DNA of 35,566 nucleotides from an uncultured Muribaculaceae bacterium. GTDB lineage: Bacteria > Bacteroidota > Bacteroidia > Bacteroidales > Muribaculaceae. Shown here one piece after another: positions 1-8,000 of this stretch. A model generated the notes under the pieces. It worked only from the letters and a program-made list of their open reading frames with translations, ran no database searches and had not been told where the DNA came from. Positions within the stretch are counted from its first letter, which is position 1, and every line of letters begins with the position of its first letter. The DNA is taken from assembly GCA_910587075.1 (NCBI GenBank), contig CAJUKE010000013.1, positions 30,482 through 66,047 on the forward strand, written 5' to 3'. Position numbers and translations under genes: made by a program.

Positions 1-52
1 AGGACGCAAGATTTTCATTCTTGAAAGAGGAGTTCGATTCTCCTATGGGCTA
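1..52 (+). tRNA. tRNA-Glu (UUC), 3' part only
   Basis: The window opens inside a tRNA. An anticodon stem (CAAGA at 7-11, TCTTG at 19-23) encloses a 7-base loop whose central bases 14-16 read TTC. A T arm follows (stem 28-32 with 40-44, loop 33-39), then the acceptor 3' strand ATGGGCT (45-51) and discriminator A52. The next bases are CCG, so CCA is not fully encoded, which is usual in this phylum. The acceptor 5' strand and most of the D arm lie outside the window. The Glu assignment rests on the anticodon alone. Confidence 0.85.
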
Positions 53-78
53 CCGCAATACAAAAGTAATTTCCCTTG

Positions 79-117
79 CTGACGGCTGATGTGAATCAGT
101 CGTCAGTTCGTTTTTTG
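79..117 (+). terminator. Intrinsic terminator of the tRNA-Glu transcript
   Basis: A 12-bp stem (CTGACGGCTGAT with ATCAGTCGTCAG, one G-U pair) with a GTGA loop is followed by TTCGTTTTTT. It lies 27 bases after the tRNA and points the same way. Confidence 0.8.
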
Positions 118-210
118 CGTCCCGCCGCATGCCGCCCACCGACCTCCTCACCTGCCAGGCCTCTATAACGAGGGGCGGATAGGAGCGGTTAGTAATTCCG
201 AGACCAAGCC

Positions 211-315
211 CAAGGTCGGAGACCTTGAACATTGGAAGCCCCATCATTAGCCGCGTTTAGCGGCGGTTGATGGGGTTAGCGCGAGAGGAAGGGTGCAAGG
301 TCGGAGATCTTGCAC
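211..315. repeat. Intergenic palindromic repeat, left copy
   Basis: This is a composite of three palindromes. The first is CAAGGTC-GGA-GACCTTG (211-227). The second is a cruciform with outer stem CCCCATCA (239-246) and TGATGGGG (268-275) around an inner stem GCCGC (250-254) and GCGGC (260-264). The third is GTGCAAGGTC-GGA-GATCTTGCAC (293-315). Read on the plus strand, 246-315 aligns with the reverse complement of about 35443-35515 near the other end of the window, so it is a dispersed element rather than a chance hairpin. No coding potential is visible. The whole non-coding stretch 118-357 holds only this repeat and the terminator after it. Confidence 0.75.
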
Positions 316-318
316 AGG

Positions 319-352
319 AAAAAGCCGCCCCGGGGCGAGGGCCGGGGGCGGG
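319..352 (-). terminator. Terminator of the PAS-domain gene
   Basis: On the minus strand, CCGCCCC (351-345) pairs with GGGGCGG (331-325) and is followed by CTTTTTCC. It lies directly after the stop codon of the PAS gene. Confidence 0.6.
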
Positions 353-357
353 GGGCG

Positions 358-696
358 TCAGCGAATGTGGTGCGGCATCTCCTCGGGGATCGCCATCGAG
401 ATTTCCACCATGCCGGCGATCGCGCCGCCGCGGCGCCACGGGGTCTGGTAAATCATCTTCCGCTGCCCCTTCTTTGAAATTGTGTAGGCGTTGCTCTCGC
501 CGGTCGCGAGCATATGGCGGATTTTGGCGGCCGATTCAGCCGAATGGCATTCGAAAAGGTTGCTCCCAATGAGGTCGCCGTGCGAGGCGAACACCTCGCG
601 GGCGCGGTCGTTCATATACAGGATCACGCCCTCGGCGTCGCACACGGTTATGGCGCAGTTGATGTCGTCGGCCCAGGCCGGAAAAATATCGTTCAT
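358..696 (-). CDS. Single PAS-domain protein
   Basis: This 112-residue protein is essentially one PAS domain. It starts with MNDIFPAWADDINCAI, followed by a typical PAS core (DAEGVILYMNDRAREVFA, then a segment reading GSNLFECHS). No signal peptide, membrane segment, kinase, cyclase or DNA-binding domain is attached, so it probably acts as a small soluble sensor or interaction module for a ligand that cannot be read from sequence. It is transcribed alone, away from the zapA cluster, and ends in its own hairpin terminator. The ATG at 696 is the only sensible start because the PAS fold begins right after it. Family assignment is good; specific function is unknown. Confidence 0.8.
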   Translation of the reverse strand: MNDIFPAWADDINCAITVCDAEGVILYMNDRAREVFASHGDLIGSNLFECHSAESAAKIRHMLATGESNAYTISKKGQRKMIYQTPWRRGGAIAGMVEISMAIPEEMPHHIR

Positions 697-847
697 AGCA
701 GGTTCGGTTTATCCGCGGGCCGCGAGGAGTCCCGCGGGGGCCGCCGTTGGCGCGAATTTACGAAAAATAGCGCTTCCCGCCGTCGGCCCGCGCCGTAATT
801 ATCGCGGGAAATATCGCGGGAAATAAGGGAGAAATAATGGGGCGCGT

Positions 848-878
848 TTTGGAAGATGCGAACATTTTTGTAACTTTG
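848..878 (+). promoter_or_regulatory. Bacteroidota sigma-ABfr promoter for the zapA cluster
   Basis: TTTG at 848-851 and TAACTTTG at 871-878 are separated by 19 bases, which matches the -33/-7 consensus of the phylum. The first ATG of the cluster is at 897, giving a short leader. Confidence 0.8.
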
Positions 879-896
879 GGGGAAATTTGGTAAAGT

Positions 897-1190
897 ATGG
901 CCGGCGAGTTCCAACAGACCTTAGAGCGGGTGGCGGCAAAGGCCCGCATCGTCGCTCAGCGCTACAAGCTGATCGAGCGGCAGCGCGACGAGGCGTTGGA
1001 GCGCGCGGAATTCCTCCAGGAGGAGCTCCGGCGCCGCGACCGCGAGATTCTCGACCTGCGGAGGCAGGTGGAATTCCTCCGCACCGCGACGACCATTGCC
1101 CCAGAGCGCGCCGACGTGGCGCGGGCCAGGGCCCTGCTTGCCTCATTAGTGCGGGAAATCGACGCATCAATAGCTGACCTCAACAATTGA
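897..1190 (+). CDS. Small coiled-coil protein upstream of zapA
   Basis: This 97-residue protein is dominated by a charged heptad-rich helix (about residues 5-68, rich in Arg, Glu, Leu and Gln) and has no signal peptide or membrane segment. No named domain is recognised. It sits immediately after a good promoter, and its TGA stop overlaps the TTG start of zapA (1187-1190), so the two are very likely translated together. Short coiled-coil proteins are typical partners of division-ring proteins, so a role with ZapA or FtsZ is plausible but inferred only from position and helix content. Confidence 0.75.
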   Translation: MAGEFQQTLERVAAKARIVAQRYKLIERQRDEALERAEFLQEELRRRDREILDLRRQVEFLRTATTIAPERADVARARALLASLVREIDASIADLNN

Positions 1191-1489
1191 CTGACAAGCT
1201 CAACATAACAATCCGTATCGCCGGGCAGGCCCCGCTCGCGCTCCAGATAAACCGCGACGACGAGGAAGTGTGCCGAACGGCGGAATACCAGGTCAACCGC
1301 CTCAACTCCCTCTGGAGCGACCGCTTCAACAACAAGTCGCGGATGGAGGTGCTGGCCATGGTGGCATATCAGTTCGCCCAGCTCTACTACACGCAGCTCC
1401 GAACCCAGGAGAGCTGCCGCGAGGAGCTCGCGAAGTTCGAGGCCGACCTCGACGAGATTCTTCTCGACGTGGATCCGGGCCGCGGTTGA
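1187..1489 (+). CDS. zapA: Cell division protein ZapA
   Basis: This 100-residue protein has the ZapA pattern: an N-terminal strand region beginning TDKLNITIRIAGQ, a conserved region around EVCRTAEYQVNRL, and a C-terminal helix (about residues 48-92) for dimerisation. ZapA binds FtsZ filaments and cross-links them at the mid-cell ring. The start is a TTG at 1187 that overlaps the upstream TGA; the first possible ATG in the frame would remove the conserved N-terminal strand. rny follows after 174 bases, and that gap may hold a structured RNA. Confidence 0.88.
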   Translation: MTDKLNITIRIAGQAPLALQINRDDEEVCRTAEYQVNRLNSLWSDRFNNKSRMEVLAMVAYQFAQLYYTQLRTQESCREELAKFEADLDEILLDVDPGRG

Positions 1490-1498
1490 CAATTTACG

Positions 1499-1612
1499 GG
1501 CGGAACGCCGCTCCGCGTCCCCGGAGGGGGAGGGAGCTCCGCCATGATCGATTACCACGCACGCCGAAGTCGTCCGCCAGCAGCGGGAGGCCCCGGCTCT
1601 TTTTGTTTCGAC
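1499..1612 (+). ncRNA. Possible structured RNA between zapA and rny
   Basis: The zapA-rny gap folds into a nested hairpin: GGCGGA (about 1500-1505) pairs with TCCGCC (about 1540-1545), inside it GCTCC pairs with GGAGC, and inside that CCCC-GGA-GGGG closes the tip. A second small stem (CCGC/GCGG) and the run CTCTTTTTG near 1600-1608 follow. In many bacteria 6S RNA lies directly after zapA, so this is a candidate for it, but I cannot confirm the 6S central bubble. It may equally be a leader of rny. Confidence 0.3.
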
Positions 1613-1663
1613 GAGAATTTTTAACGACATAATACATCCACACATTACAAGTTAACCGACACA

Positions 1664-3205
1664 ATGAACATTCTTTTATATCTCGCTGTGGCAGTGGTGG
1701 CTATCGCCATCGGTTCGCTCGCTACCATCCTGGTGCAGCGCAACCTGGCCCGCAGCCGCGCCAAAATCATCATCGACGAGGCAATGCGCGAGGGTGAGGT
1801 AATCCGCCAGAAGCAGGAACTCAAAGGTCGCGAGGCCGGTATGAAAATCAAGGACGAGGCCGAGCGACAGGCCAACCAGCGCATGCAGAAGGTGCAGAGC
1901 GCCGAGGCACGCGCCAAGCAGCGCGAGGGGCAGCTCAACCAGCAGCAGAGCGAGAACCAGCGCCAGCGCAACGAGCTCGACCTCTACCGCCAGCGCCTTG
2001 AGGCCGAGGAAACCGTCATCGGCCAGCGCCAGGAGGAACTCGACCGCCTGAAGCGCTCCGCCCAGGACGCCCTGGAACACATCTCAGGCCTCTCGGCCGA
2101 CGAAGCCCGCGAGCGCCTCGTAGAGTCGATGAAGGACGAGGCCAAGACCGCCGCCGCCGCTTACATCAACGAGATTATGGACGAGGCGCGCATGACCGCC
2201 AACAAGGAGGCCAAGAAAATCGTCGTGCAGTCCATCCAGCGCGTCGCCACCGAGGCCGCCATCGAGAACTCCGTGACGGTGTTCCACATCGACAGCGATG
2301 AAATCAAGGGTCGCATCATCGGCCGCGAGGGTCGCAACATCCGCGCCCTCGAAGCAGCCACCGGCATCGAAATCATCGTCGACGACACCCCCGAGGCCAT
2401 CGTGCTCAGCGGCTTCGACCCCGTGCGCCGCGAAATAGCCCGCCTGGCCCTGCACCAGCTCGTGGCCGACGGCCGCATCCACCCCGCCCGCATCGAGGAG
2501 GTGGTCAATAAGGTGCGCAAGCAGATCGAGGAGGAGATTGTCGAAACCGGCAAACGTACCGCCATCGACCTCGGCATCCACGGCCTGCACCCCGACCTCA
2601 TCCGCATGATCGGTAAGATGAAATACCGCTCCAGCTACGGCCAGAACCTGCTCCAGCACGCCCGCGAAACAGCCAACCTCTGCGCCATCATGGCCTCGGA
2701 GCTCGGCCTCAACCCCAAGAAGGCCCGCCGCGCAGGCCTGCTCCACGACATAGGCAAGGTGCCCGACGAGGAGCCCGAACTGCCGCACGCACTGCTGGGC
2801 ATGAAGATCGCCGAGCGCTGCAAGGAGAAACCCGAAATCTGCAATGCGATCGGCGCGCACCACGACGAAATCGAGCAGACCACCCTGCTGGCTCCCATCG
2901 TGCAGGTGTGCGACGCCATCTCCGGCGCCCGTCCCGGCGCCCGCCGCGAAATCGTCGAGGCTTACATCAAGCGCCTCAACGACCTGGAGCAGCTCGCCCT
3001 GAGCTACCCCGGCGTGATCAAGACCTACGCCATCCAGGCCGGCCGCGAGCTCCGCGTGATCGTCGGGGCCGACAAGATTACCGACGCCGAGACCGAGAAC
3101 CTCTCCACCGAAATCGCGCGCCGCATCCAGGACGAGATGACCTATCCCGGCCAGGTTAAAATTACCGTGATCCGCGAAACCCGCGCCGTAAGCTTCGCCA
3201 AGTAA
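1664..3205 (+). CDS. rny: Ribonuclease Y
   Basis: This 513-residue endoribonuclease starts bulk mRNA decay at the membrane. An N-terminal membrane segment (about residues 3-22) is followed by a long charged coiled coil (about 25-150), a KH RNA-binding domain with GRIIGREGRNIR at 216-227, and an HD metal-dependent nuclease domain with H361-D362 in LLHDIGK. The length and domain order are those of intact RNase Y, with no missing element. It lies between zapA and ricT on the same strand, 35 bases ahead of ricT. In Bacillus subtilis RicT (YaaT) belongs to the complex that tunes RNase Y cleavage, so the adjacency is likely meaningful. Confidence 0.97.
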   Translation: MNILLYLAVAVVAIAIGSLATILVQRNLARSRAKIIIDEAMREGEVIRQKQELKGREAGMKIKDEAERQANQRMQKVQSAEARAKQREGQLNQQQSENQRQRNELDLYRQRLEAEETVIGQRQEELDRLKRSAQDALEHISGLSADEARERLVESMKDEAKTAAAAYINEIMDEARMTANKEAKKIVVQSIQRVATEAAIENSVTVFHIDSDEIKGRIIGREGRNIRALEAATGIEIIVDDTPEAIVLSGFDPVRREIARLALHQLVADGRIHPARIEEVVNKVRKQIEEEIVETGKRTAIDLGIHGLHPDLIRMIGKMKYRSSYGQNLLQHARETANLCAIMASELGLNPKKARRAGLLHDIGKVPDEEPELPHALLGMKIAERCKEKPEICNAIGAHHDEIEQTTLLAPIVQVCDAISGARPGARREIVEAYIKRLNDLEQLALSYPGVIKTYAIQAGRELRVIVGADKITDAETENLSTEIARRIQDEMTYPGQVKITVIRETRAVSFAK

Positions 3206-3240
3206 GCCAGGTAACGCGTCAACCAAACCGACTGTTTACT

Positions 3241-4674
3241 ATGGCAGAAAACAACGATAACACCAAAACCGGAGGTTGCTGCGGCTCGGGGTGCGCCTCG
3301 TGCCCCAAGCGCGCCGCCGCCGACCCCGAGGGGGCCGACCCCTGCGGCGGCTCCGAGGGGTGCGCCCGACGCGCCGACGGCGCGGCATGCGCCACCTGCG
3401 GCGGGTGCGGCGAGGTGCGCATGAAGCTCCACAGCTTCAACTACCTCGACGACATTCCCGGGGGCTTCGCCGATGACGATATGGTCGAGGTGCAGTTCAA
3501 GAACACCCGCAAGGGGTTCTTCCTCAATTCCGGCAACATACCCCTTGAGATTGGCGACTGGGTGGCCGTCGAGGCCGCCCCGGGCCACGACATTGGCCGC
3601 GTGTCGATGACAGGCGCGCTCGTGCGCCTGCAGATGCGCAAGGCCAACGTCAAGCCCAACGCCGAGACCCGCCGCGTGTTCCGTAAGGCCAAGCCCTCCG
3701 ACATGGAGCGCTACCGCATGGCCAAGGGGCGCGAGAACGAAACCATGATCCGCTCGCGACAGATCGCCGCGGGCCTCAAACTGAATATGAAAATCGGCGA
3801 TGTCGAGTACCAGGGGGACGGCAACAAGGCCATCTTCTACTACATCGCCGACGAGCGCGTCGACTTCCGCCAGCTCATCAAGGTGCTCGCCGAAACCTTC
3901 AAGGTGCGCATCGAGATGAAGCAGATCGGCGCCCGCCAGGAGGCCGGGCGCATAGGCGGTATCGGCCCCTGCGGCCGACCCCTCTGCTGCAACACCTGGA
4001 TGACCAACTTCGTGAGTGTCAGCACCGCCGCCGCCCGCTATCAGGATATTTCGCTCAACCCGCAGAAGCTCGCCGGGCAGTGCGCCAAGCTCAAGTGCTG
4101 CCTCAATTTCGAGATCGACTCCTACATCGAGGCTTCCAAGAAGCTTCCACCCAAGGACGTGCGCCTCGAAACCGCCGACGCCACTTACTTCTACTTCAAG
4201 GCCGATATCTTCAAGGGGGAAATCATATACTCCACCGACAAGAGCGTGCCCGCCAACCTGGTGACGCTCACCGCCGAGCGGGCCTTCGAGGTTATCGCCC
4301 TCAATAAGGCGGGCGAGAAACCCCTGAAACTCAGCGAGGAGGAAGAGGCTCCGGCCAAGGCCGCCGAGTACGGCGACATTATCGGTCAGGACTCCCTCAC
4401 GCGCTTCGACAACAAAAAGAAAAAGCGCAAGAAGAAGGGTGGCTCAGCCCCCAAGGATGGCGCCAAACCCGAGGGGGGTAAGCCCCAGGGCGCGCCCGAC
4501 AAGGGGAAACAGCGCCCCGAGGGGCAGAAGCAGCAGAAGCCGAAGGCCGAGAAGCCCCAGGGGGCCGAAGGCGCCGAGCCTCGCCGCGACCGCCCCAAGA
4601 AGCACAAGCCCCGCGGCCACAAGCCCGAGGGTGGAAAAAACGATAACCAGCAAAACGCCCCGCAGCCACAGTGA
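3241..4674 (+). CDS. ricT: RicT / YaaT-like PSP1-domain protein
   Basis: This 477-residue protein carries a PSP1 domain (about residues 60-310). The conserved cysteine clusters GPCGRPLCCNTW and KLKCCLNFE match those that carry iron-sulphur clusters in the Ric complex of Bacillus. Two additions stand out. The first 60 residues hold nine cysteines (13, 14, 18, 21, 35, 41, 50, 53, 56), and the last 90 or so residues are a Lys/Pro/Gly/Gln-rich basic tail beginning at a KKKKRKKK run. The core suggests regulation of RNase Y or signal-peptide-independent RNA processing. The extra cysteines could bind another metal or cluster (inference). It is followed by gldH with a TGATG stop-start overlap. Confidence 0.9.
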   Translation: MAENNDNTKTGGCCGSGCASCPKRAAADPEGADPCGGSEGCARRADGAACATCGGCGEVRMKLHSFNYLDDIPGGFADDDMVEVQFKNTRKGFFLNSGNIPLEIGDWVAVEAAPGHDIGRVSMTGALVRLQMRKANVKPNAETRRVFRKAKPSDMERYRMAKGRENETMIRSRQIAAGLKLNMKIGDVEYQGDGNKAIFYYIADERVDFRQLIKVLAETFKVRIEMKQIGARQEAGRIGGIGPCGRPLCCNTWMTNFVSVSTAAARYQDISLNPQKLAGQCAKLKCCLNFEIDSYIEASKKLPPKDVRLETADATYFYFKADIFKGEIIYSTDKSVPANLVTLTAERAFEVIALNKAGEKPLKLSEEEEAPAKAAEYGDIIGQDSLTRFDNKKKKRKKKGGSAPKDGAKPEGGKPQGAPDKGKQRPEGQKQQKPKAEKPQGAEGAEPRRDRPKKHKPRGHKPEGGKNDNQQNAPQPQ

Positions 4675-5153
4675 TGCACCGCGTCGCGTTACGGACATAC
4701 CTCGCGCTCGCCGCGTCGCTCGCGCTAGCCGCGGGATGCTCGCGGCCCGGCAACGCCGCCAGCGGCTATGAGTCGCTCCCGGCCGCCGAGGGGTGGTGCT
4801 TCAGCGACACCCTTTCGTATCCGCTTGAGCATACCGACTCCGTGGCCCGGGGGAGGTTGGCGGTGGGGGTGACCCACACCGCCCGCTACCCGTTCGCCGA
4901 TCTATGGCTCGAAGTGACATCCGAGCGGGCCGACGGATCTCACCGCCGCGACACGGTGTGCCTCACGCTGGCCGACCGCGACGGGCGCTGGACCGGCAAC
5001 GGCATCGGCGTCTCCTTCCAGGTGGCCGAAACTGTTGACGCTCCGCTGCTCCATCGCTCCGGCTCGCCGCTGACAGTGCGCCACATAATGCGCCGCGACA
5101 CCATCGCGGGTATCGACCGCGTGGGTGTTTTCTTCATCCCCGAGGGCCGGTAG
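4674..5153 (+). CDS. gldH: GldH-like lipoprotein
   Basis: This protein of about 159 residues has a lipoprotein signal ending in the lipobox LAAGC, followed by a compact all-beta region (RYPFADLWLEV, ISFQVAE-like strands) typical of GldH. In gliding Bacteroidota GldH is needed for motility, but the gene is widespread in non-gliding gut species, where its job is unclear, probably envelope-related. The start is either GTG 4671 or ATG 4674; the ATG overlaps the ricT TGA and is preferred. Its place directly after ricT supports the assignment, as does the C-terminal VGVFFIPEGR. Confidence 0.75.
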   Translation: MHRVALRTYLALAASLALAAGCSRPGNAASGYESLPAAEGWCFSDTLSYPLEHTDSVARGRLAVGVTHTARYPFADLWLEVTSERADGSHRRDTVCLTLADRDGRWTGNGIGVSFQVAETVDAPLLHRSGSPLTVRHIMRRDTIAGIDRVGVFFIPEGR

Positions 5154-5217
5154 CGCTCCCGCCTGATTGTTCCCGTGCCATGGGCCGCGCCCGGGGCGAC
5201 GTTATAATTCTGACTAT

Positions 5218-6399
5218 ATGGAACCAATTTCACTCCTCCAGCCGCGGGAAAGTTTCCTGCGTTTCGAAAAAACGCGCCGCGCGATGACCGACGCGGGTCT
5301 CGACGCCATTCTGGCTTGCGATTTCGCGACGGTCTATTATCTGGCCGGACGCGTTTTCGACGGCTTTGTCTACATCCCCGCCGACGCCGACCCCGTATGG
5401 TTCGTAAAGCGCCCGGTGCACCTCGCGGGCGACCGCGTGTGCCATATCCGTAAACCCGAGGATATCCCCTCAGCGCTCGAAGAGCTCGGAGCGGGGCTCC
5501 CCGCCCGTCTCGGCCTGGAGATGGACCTCTGCTCCTACTCGTTGGTGGAGCGCCTCAAAGGGGCGTTTCCGGGTGCTGAGGCGCTCAACGCCTCTCCGGC
5601 GCTGCGTGCCGCCCGCTCGGTGAAAACCGAGGAGGAGCTGGCCCAAGTGCGCCTCTCGGGCGCTAAGCACGTCGGGGTTTACTCGCGCATCCCCTCGCTC
5701 TACACCACCGGCATGACCGACTACGAGCTGCAGATAGCCATCGAGTATCTGTCGCGCAAAGAGGGGTGCCTGGGGCAGTTCCGCATCAGCGGTTCCTCGA
5801 TGGAGCTGTTCATGGGCAATGTGATCTGCGGCGAGAGCGCCGACGCCCCCTCGCCCTACGATTTCGCAATGGGCGGCAAGGGGATGGACCCCTCGCTCCC
5901 CGTCGGGGCCTCCGGCGAGGAAATCCGCCCCGGATGCACAGTGATGGTCGACGTGAACGGTAACTTCACAGGGTATATGACTGATATGACTCGCGTATAC
6001 TCCCTCGGCACCCTCCCGAAAATCGCCCTCGACGCGCATCAGTGCTCGGTCGACATCCACGTCGAGTTCCGCCGTCTGGCCGTGGCGGGCGCTTCGGCCA
6101 AGGCGCTCTACGAGATGGCGCGCGGCATGGCGGCCGAGCGCGGTTTCGAGAAATACTTCATGGGCCACAGGCAGCAAGCCGGGTTCGTGGGCCACGGTGT
6201 GGGCATCGAAATCAACGAGTCGCCCGTCCTCGCCCCCCGCAGCCGCGACATCCTGGAGGAGGGTAACGTCGTAGCCCTCGAACCAAAGTTCGTGATACCC
6301 GGCGTGGGCGCCGTGGGTATCGAGAACACTTACATCATACACTCCGACCGCGCCGAATGCGTTACCGACGCCCCGGAGGATATTATCCCACTTGATTGA
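5218..6399 (+). CDS. M24-family Xaa-Pro dipeptidase-like metallopeptidase
   Basis: This protein has about 393 residues, with an N-terminal creatinase-like domain (about 1-150) and a C-terminal pita-bread catalytic domain. Metal ligands are visible as D245 and D256 in the DVNGNF / YMTDMTR segment, H326 in VGHGVGIEINESP, a glutamate near 334 and the glutamate of ALEPKF. It should cleave N-terminal residues next to proline in the cytoplasm; no signal peptide is seen. An in-frame start at 5167 would add a basic non-conserved stretch, so ATG 5218 is chosen. The next gene begins within or just after its stop codon. Confidence 0.9.
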   Translation: MEPISLLQPRESFLRFEKTRRAMTDAGLDAILACDFATVYYLAGRVFDGFVYIPADADPVWFVKRPVHLAGDRVCHIRKPEDIPSALEELGAGLPARLGLEMDLCSYSLVERLKGAFPGAEALNASPALRAARSVKTEEELAQVRLSGAKHVGVYSRIPSLYTTGMTDYELQIAIEYLSRKEGCLGQFRISGSSMELFMGNVICGESADAPSPYDFAMGGKGMDPSLPVGASGEEIRPGCTVMVDVNGNFTGYMTDMTRVYSLGTLPKIALDAHQCSVDIHVEFRRLAVAGASAKALYEMARGMAAERGFEKYFMGHRQQAGFVGHGVGIEINESPVLAPRSRDILEEGNVVALEPKFVIPGVGAVGIENTYIIHSDRAECVTDAPEDIIPLD

Positions 6400-7894
6400 G
6401 CAGCAGATGATTGTCGAGCAGATTGACAAACCCATATTTCACACCGTGGGCGAGGTGGCCGATGAGCTCGGCCGCGAGTGCTACGCCGTAGGCGGCTATG
6501 TGCGCGACCTCTTCCTCCGCCGCGAGTCAAAGGACATCGACTTCGTGACCGTCGGCAACGGCATCGAGGTGGCCCGGGCCGTGGGGCGCAGAATGCGCGG
6601 GGCCCATGTGGCCGTGTTCAAGAATTTCGGCACCGCCCAAGTAAAGAGCCGGGGCACGGAGCTGGAGTTCGTCGGTGCCCGCCGCGAGTCCTACAAGCGC
6701 GATTCGCGCAAACCGATCGTCGAGGACGGCACGCTCGACGACGACCTCGCACGCCGCGACTTCACTATCAACGCTATGGCGGTGTGCGTCAACGCCGGAC
6801 GCTTCGGCGAGCTGATCGACAAGTACAACGGTATGGCCGACCTGCGCGACGGCCTGATACGCACGCCGCTCGACCCCGACATCACGTTCTCCGACGACCC
6901 CCTGCGCATGATGCGCGCCATACGCTTCGCGACCCAGCTCGGGTTCACAATCGTTGAGGACACGTTCAACGCGATCTGCCGCAACGCTGGACGCATTTCA
7001 ATCATCTCCCGCGAGCGCGTCGCCGACGAGCTTATGAAGATCATGCGCTCGCGCCGACCCTCCCGCGGCTGGGAGCTCCTGTTGAAGTCGGGGCTCCTGA
7101 AGCTGATTTTCCCCGAACTCGCCGCCCTCCGCGGCGTGGAGGTGGTAAAAGGTGTGGGACACAAGGATAATTTCTACCATACGCTGGCCGTGCTCGACAA
7201 TGTTGCCGAGCGGAGCGACAACGTATGGCTCCGCTGGGGCGCGCTGCTCCACGACATCGCCAAACCCGTCACCAAGCGCTTCGACCAGCAGCTCGGTTGG
7301 ACTTTCCACGGCCACAACGCCGTGGGCGCCAAGATGATACCCCGCATCTTCCGCAAGATGAAGCTCCCGATGAACGAGCATATGAAGTATGTACAGAAGC
7401 TCGTCGACCTGCATATGCGTCCGATCGCCCTCGTCGAGGACGAGGTGACCGACTCCGCCGTGCGCCGCCTCCTTTTCGACGCTGGCGACGACATCGACGA
7501 CCTTATGATACTCTGCTCGGCCGACATCACCTCGAAGAACCGCGAGAAGGTTGAGCGCTTCCGGGCCAACTACGAGCTGGTGAAGCAGAAGATGGTAGAG
7601 CTTGAGGAGCGCGACCGCATACGCAACTTCCAGCCCCCGGTCAACGGCTTGGAGGTTATGGAGACCTTCGGCCTGGGCGAATGCCGCGAGGTGGGCGTGA
7701 TAAAGGAGCGCATCAAGAACGCCATCCTCGACGGCGAGATTCCCAACGACCACGCCGCCGCCCGCGACCTGATGCTCCGCTTCGCCGCCTCCGAACTGGG
7801 CTTGACGCCCGCGATTCCGGAAACGGCATCGGCTTCGTCCGACCCGTCGGACAGGTCGGACAAGTCGGACGGGTCAGACGAGGCTGAGGCCTGA
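6392..7894 (+). CDS. cca: CCA-adding enzyme / poly(A) polymerase family protein with HD domain
   Basis: This protein has about 495-500 residues. The nucleotidyltransferase signature is clear: VGGYVRDLFL, then KDIDFV with the two metal-binding aspartates, then RRDFTINAMA. An RNA-binding middle part and an HD domain (LLHDIAKP) follow. It adds or repairs the CCA end of tRNAs, which fits the absence of encoded CCA in the tRNAs of this window. Starts are ambiguous: TTG 6392 overlaps the previous TGA, while ATG 6407 lies inside. The last residues are a tandem SDx repeat unrelated to the enzyme fold. Confidence 0.88.
   Translation: MIEQQMIVEQIDKPIFHTVGEVADELGRECYAVGGYVRDLFLRRESKDIDFVTVGNGIEVARAVGRRMRGAHVAVFKNFGTAQVKSRGTELEFVGARRESYKRDSRKPIVEDGTLDDDLARRDFTINAMAVCVNAGRFGELIDKYNGMADLRDGLIRTPLDPDITFSDDPLRMMRAIRFATQLGFTIVEDTFNAICRNAGRISIISRERVADELMKIMRSRRPSRGWELLLKSGLLKLIFPELAALRGVEVVKGVGHKDNFYHTLAVLDNVAERSDNVWLRWGALLHDIAKPVTKRFDQQLGWTFHGHNAVGAKMIPRIFRKMKLPMNEHMKYVQKLVDLHMRPIALVEDEVTDSAVRRLLFDAGDDIDDLMILCSADITSKNREKVERFRANYELVKQKMVELEERDRIRNFQPPVNGLEVMETFGLGECREVGVIKERIKNAILDGEIPNDHAAARDLMLRFAASELGLTPAIPETASASSDPSDRSDKSDGSDEAEA
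7838..7882 (+). repeat. Five tandem 9-bp units in the 3' end of cca
   Basis: TCCGACCCG, TCGGACAGG, TCGGACAAG, TCGGACGGG and TCAGACGAG follow one another in frame and encode SDP-SDR-SDK-SDG-SDE. The pattern is nearly perfect at positions 1-6 and variable at 7-9. It lies after the conserved enzyme, 10 bases before the stop codon. Confidence 0.85.
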
Positions 7895-7926
7895 TGATTG
7901 GCCGATGCCTGACTTTAATAAAAAAA

Positions 7927-7960
7927 CGAGAGAGTTACCGCCTTGGCGGTAACTCTCTCG
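7927..7960. terminator. Bidirectional terminator between cca and hpf
   Basis: A perfect 16-bp stem (7927-7942 with 7945-7960) has only TT as nominal loop, A6 before it and GTTTATT after it. It separates two convergent genes, so it can stop transcripts from both sides. Confidence 0.92.
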
Positions 7961-8000
7961 GTTTATTGAGCCTGGGGCCGGCGGGAGCCGGCGCGGGGCG

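Noticed and set aside
267..572. Plus-strand frame of 101 codons across the repeat and PAS gene
   Set aside because: It crosses palindromic repeats and a terminator and is antisense to the PAS-domain gene.
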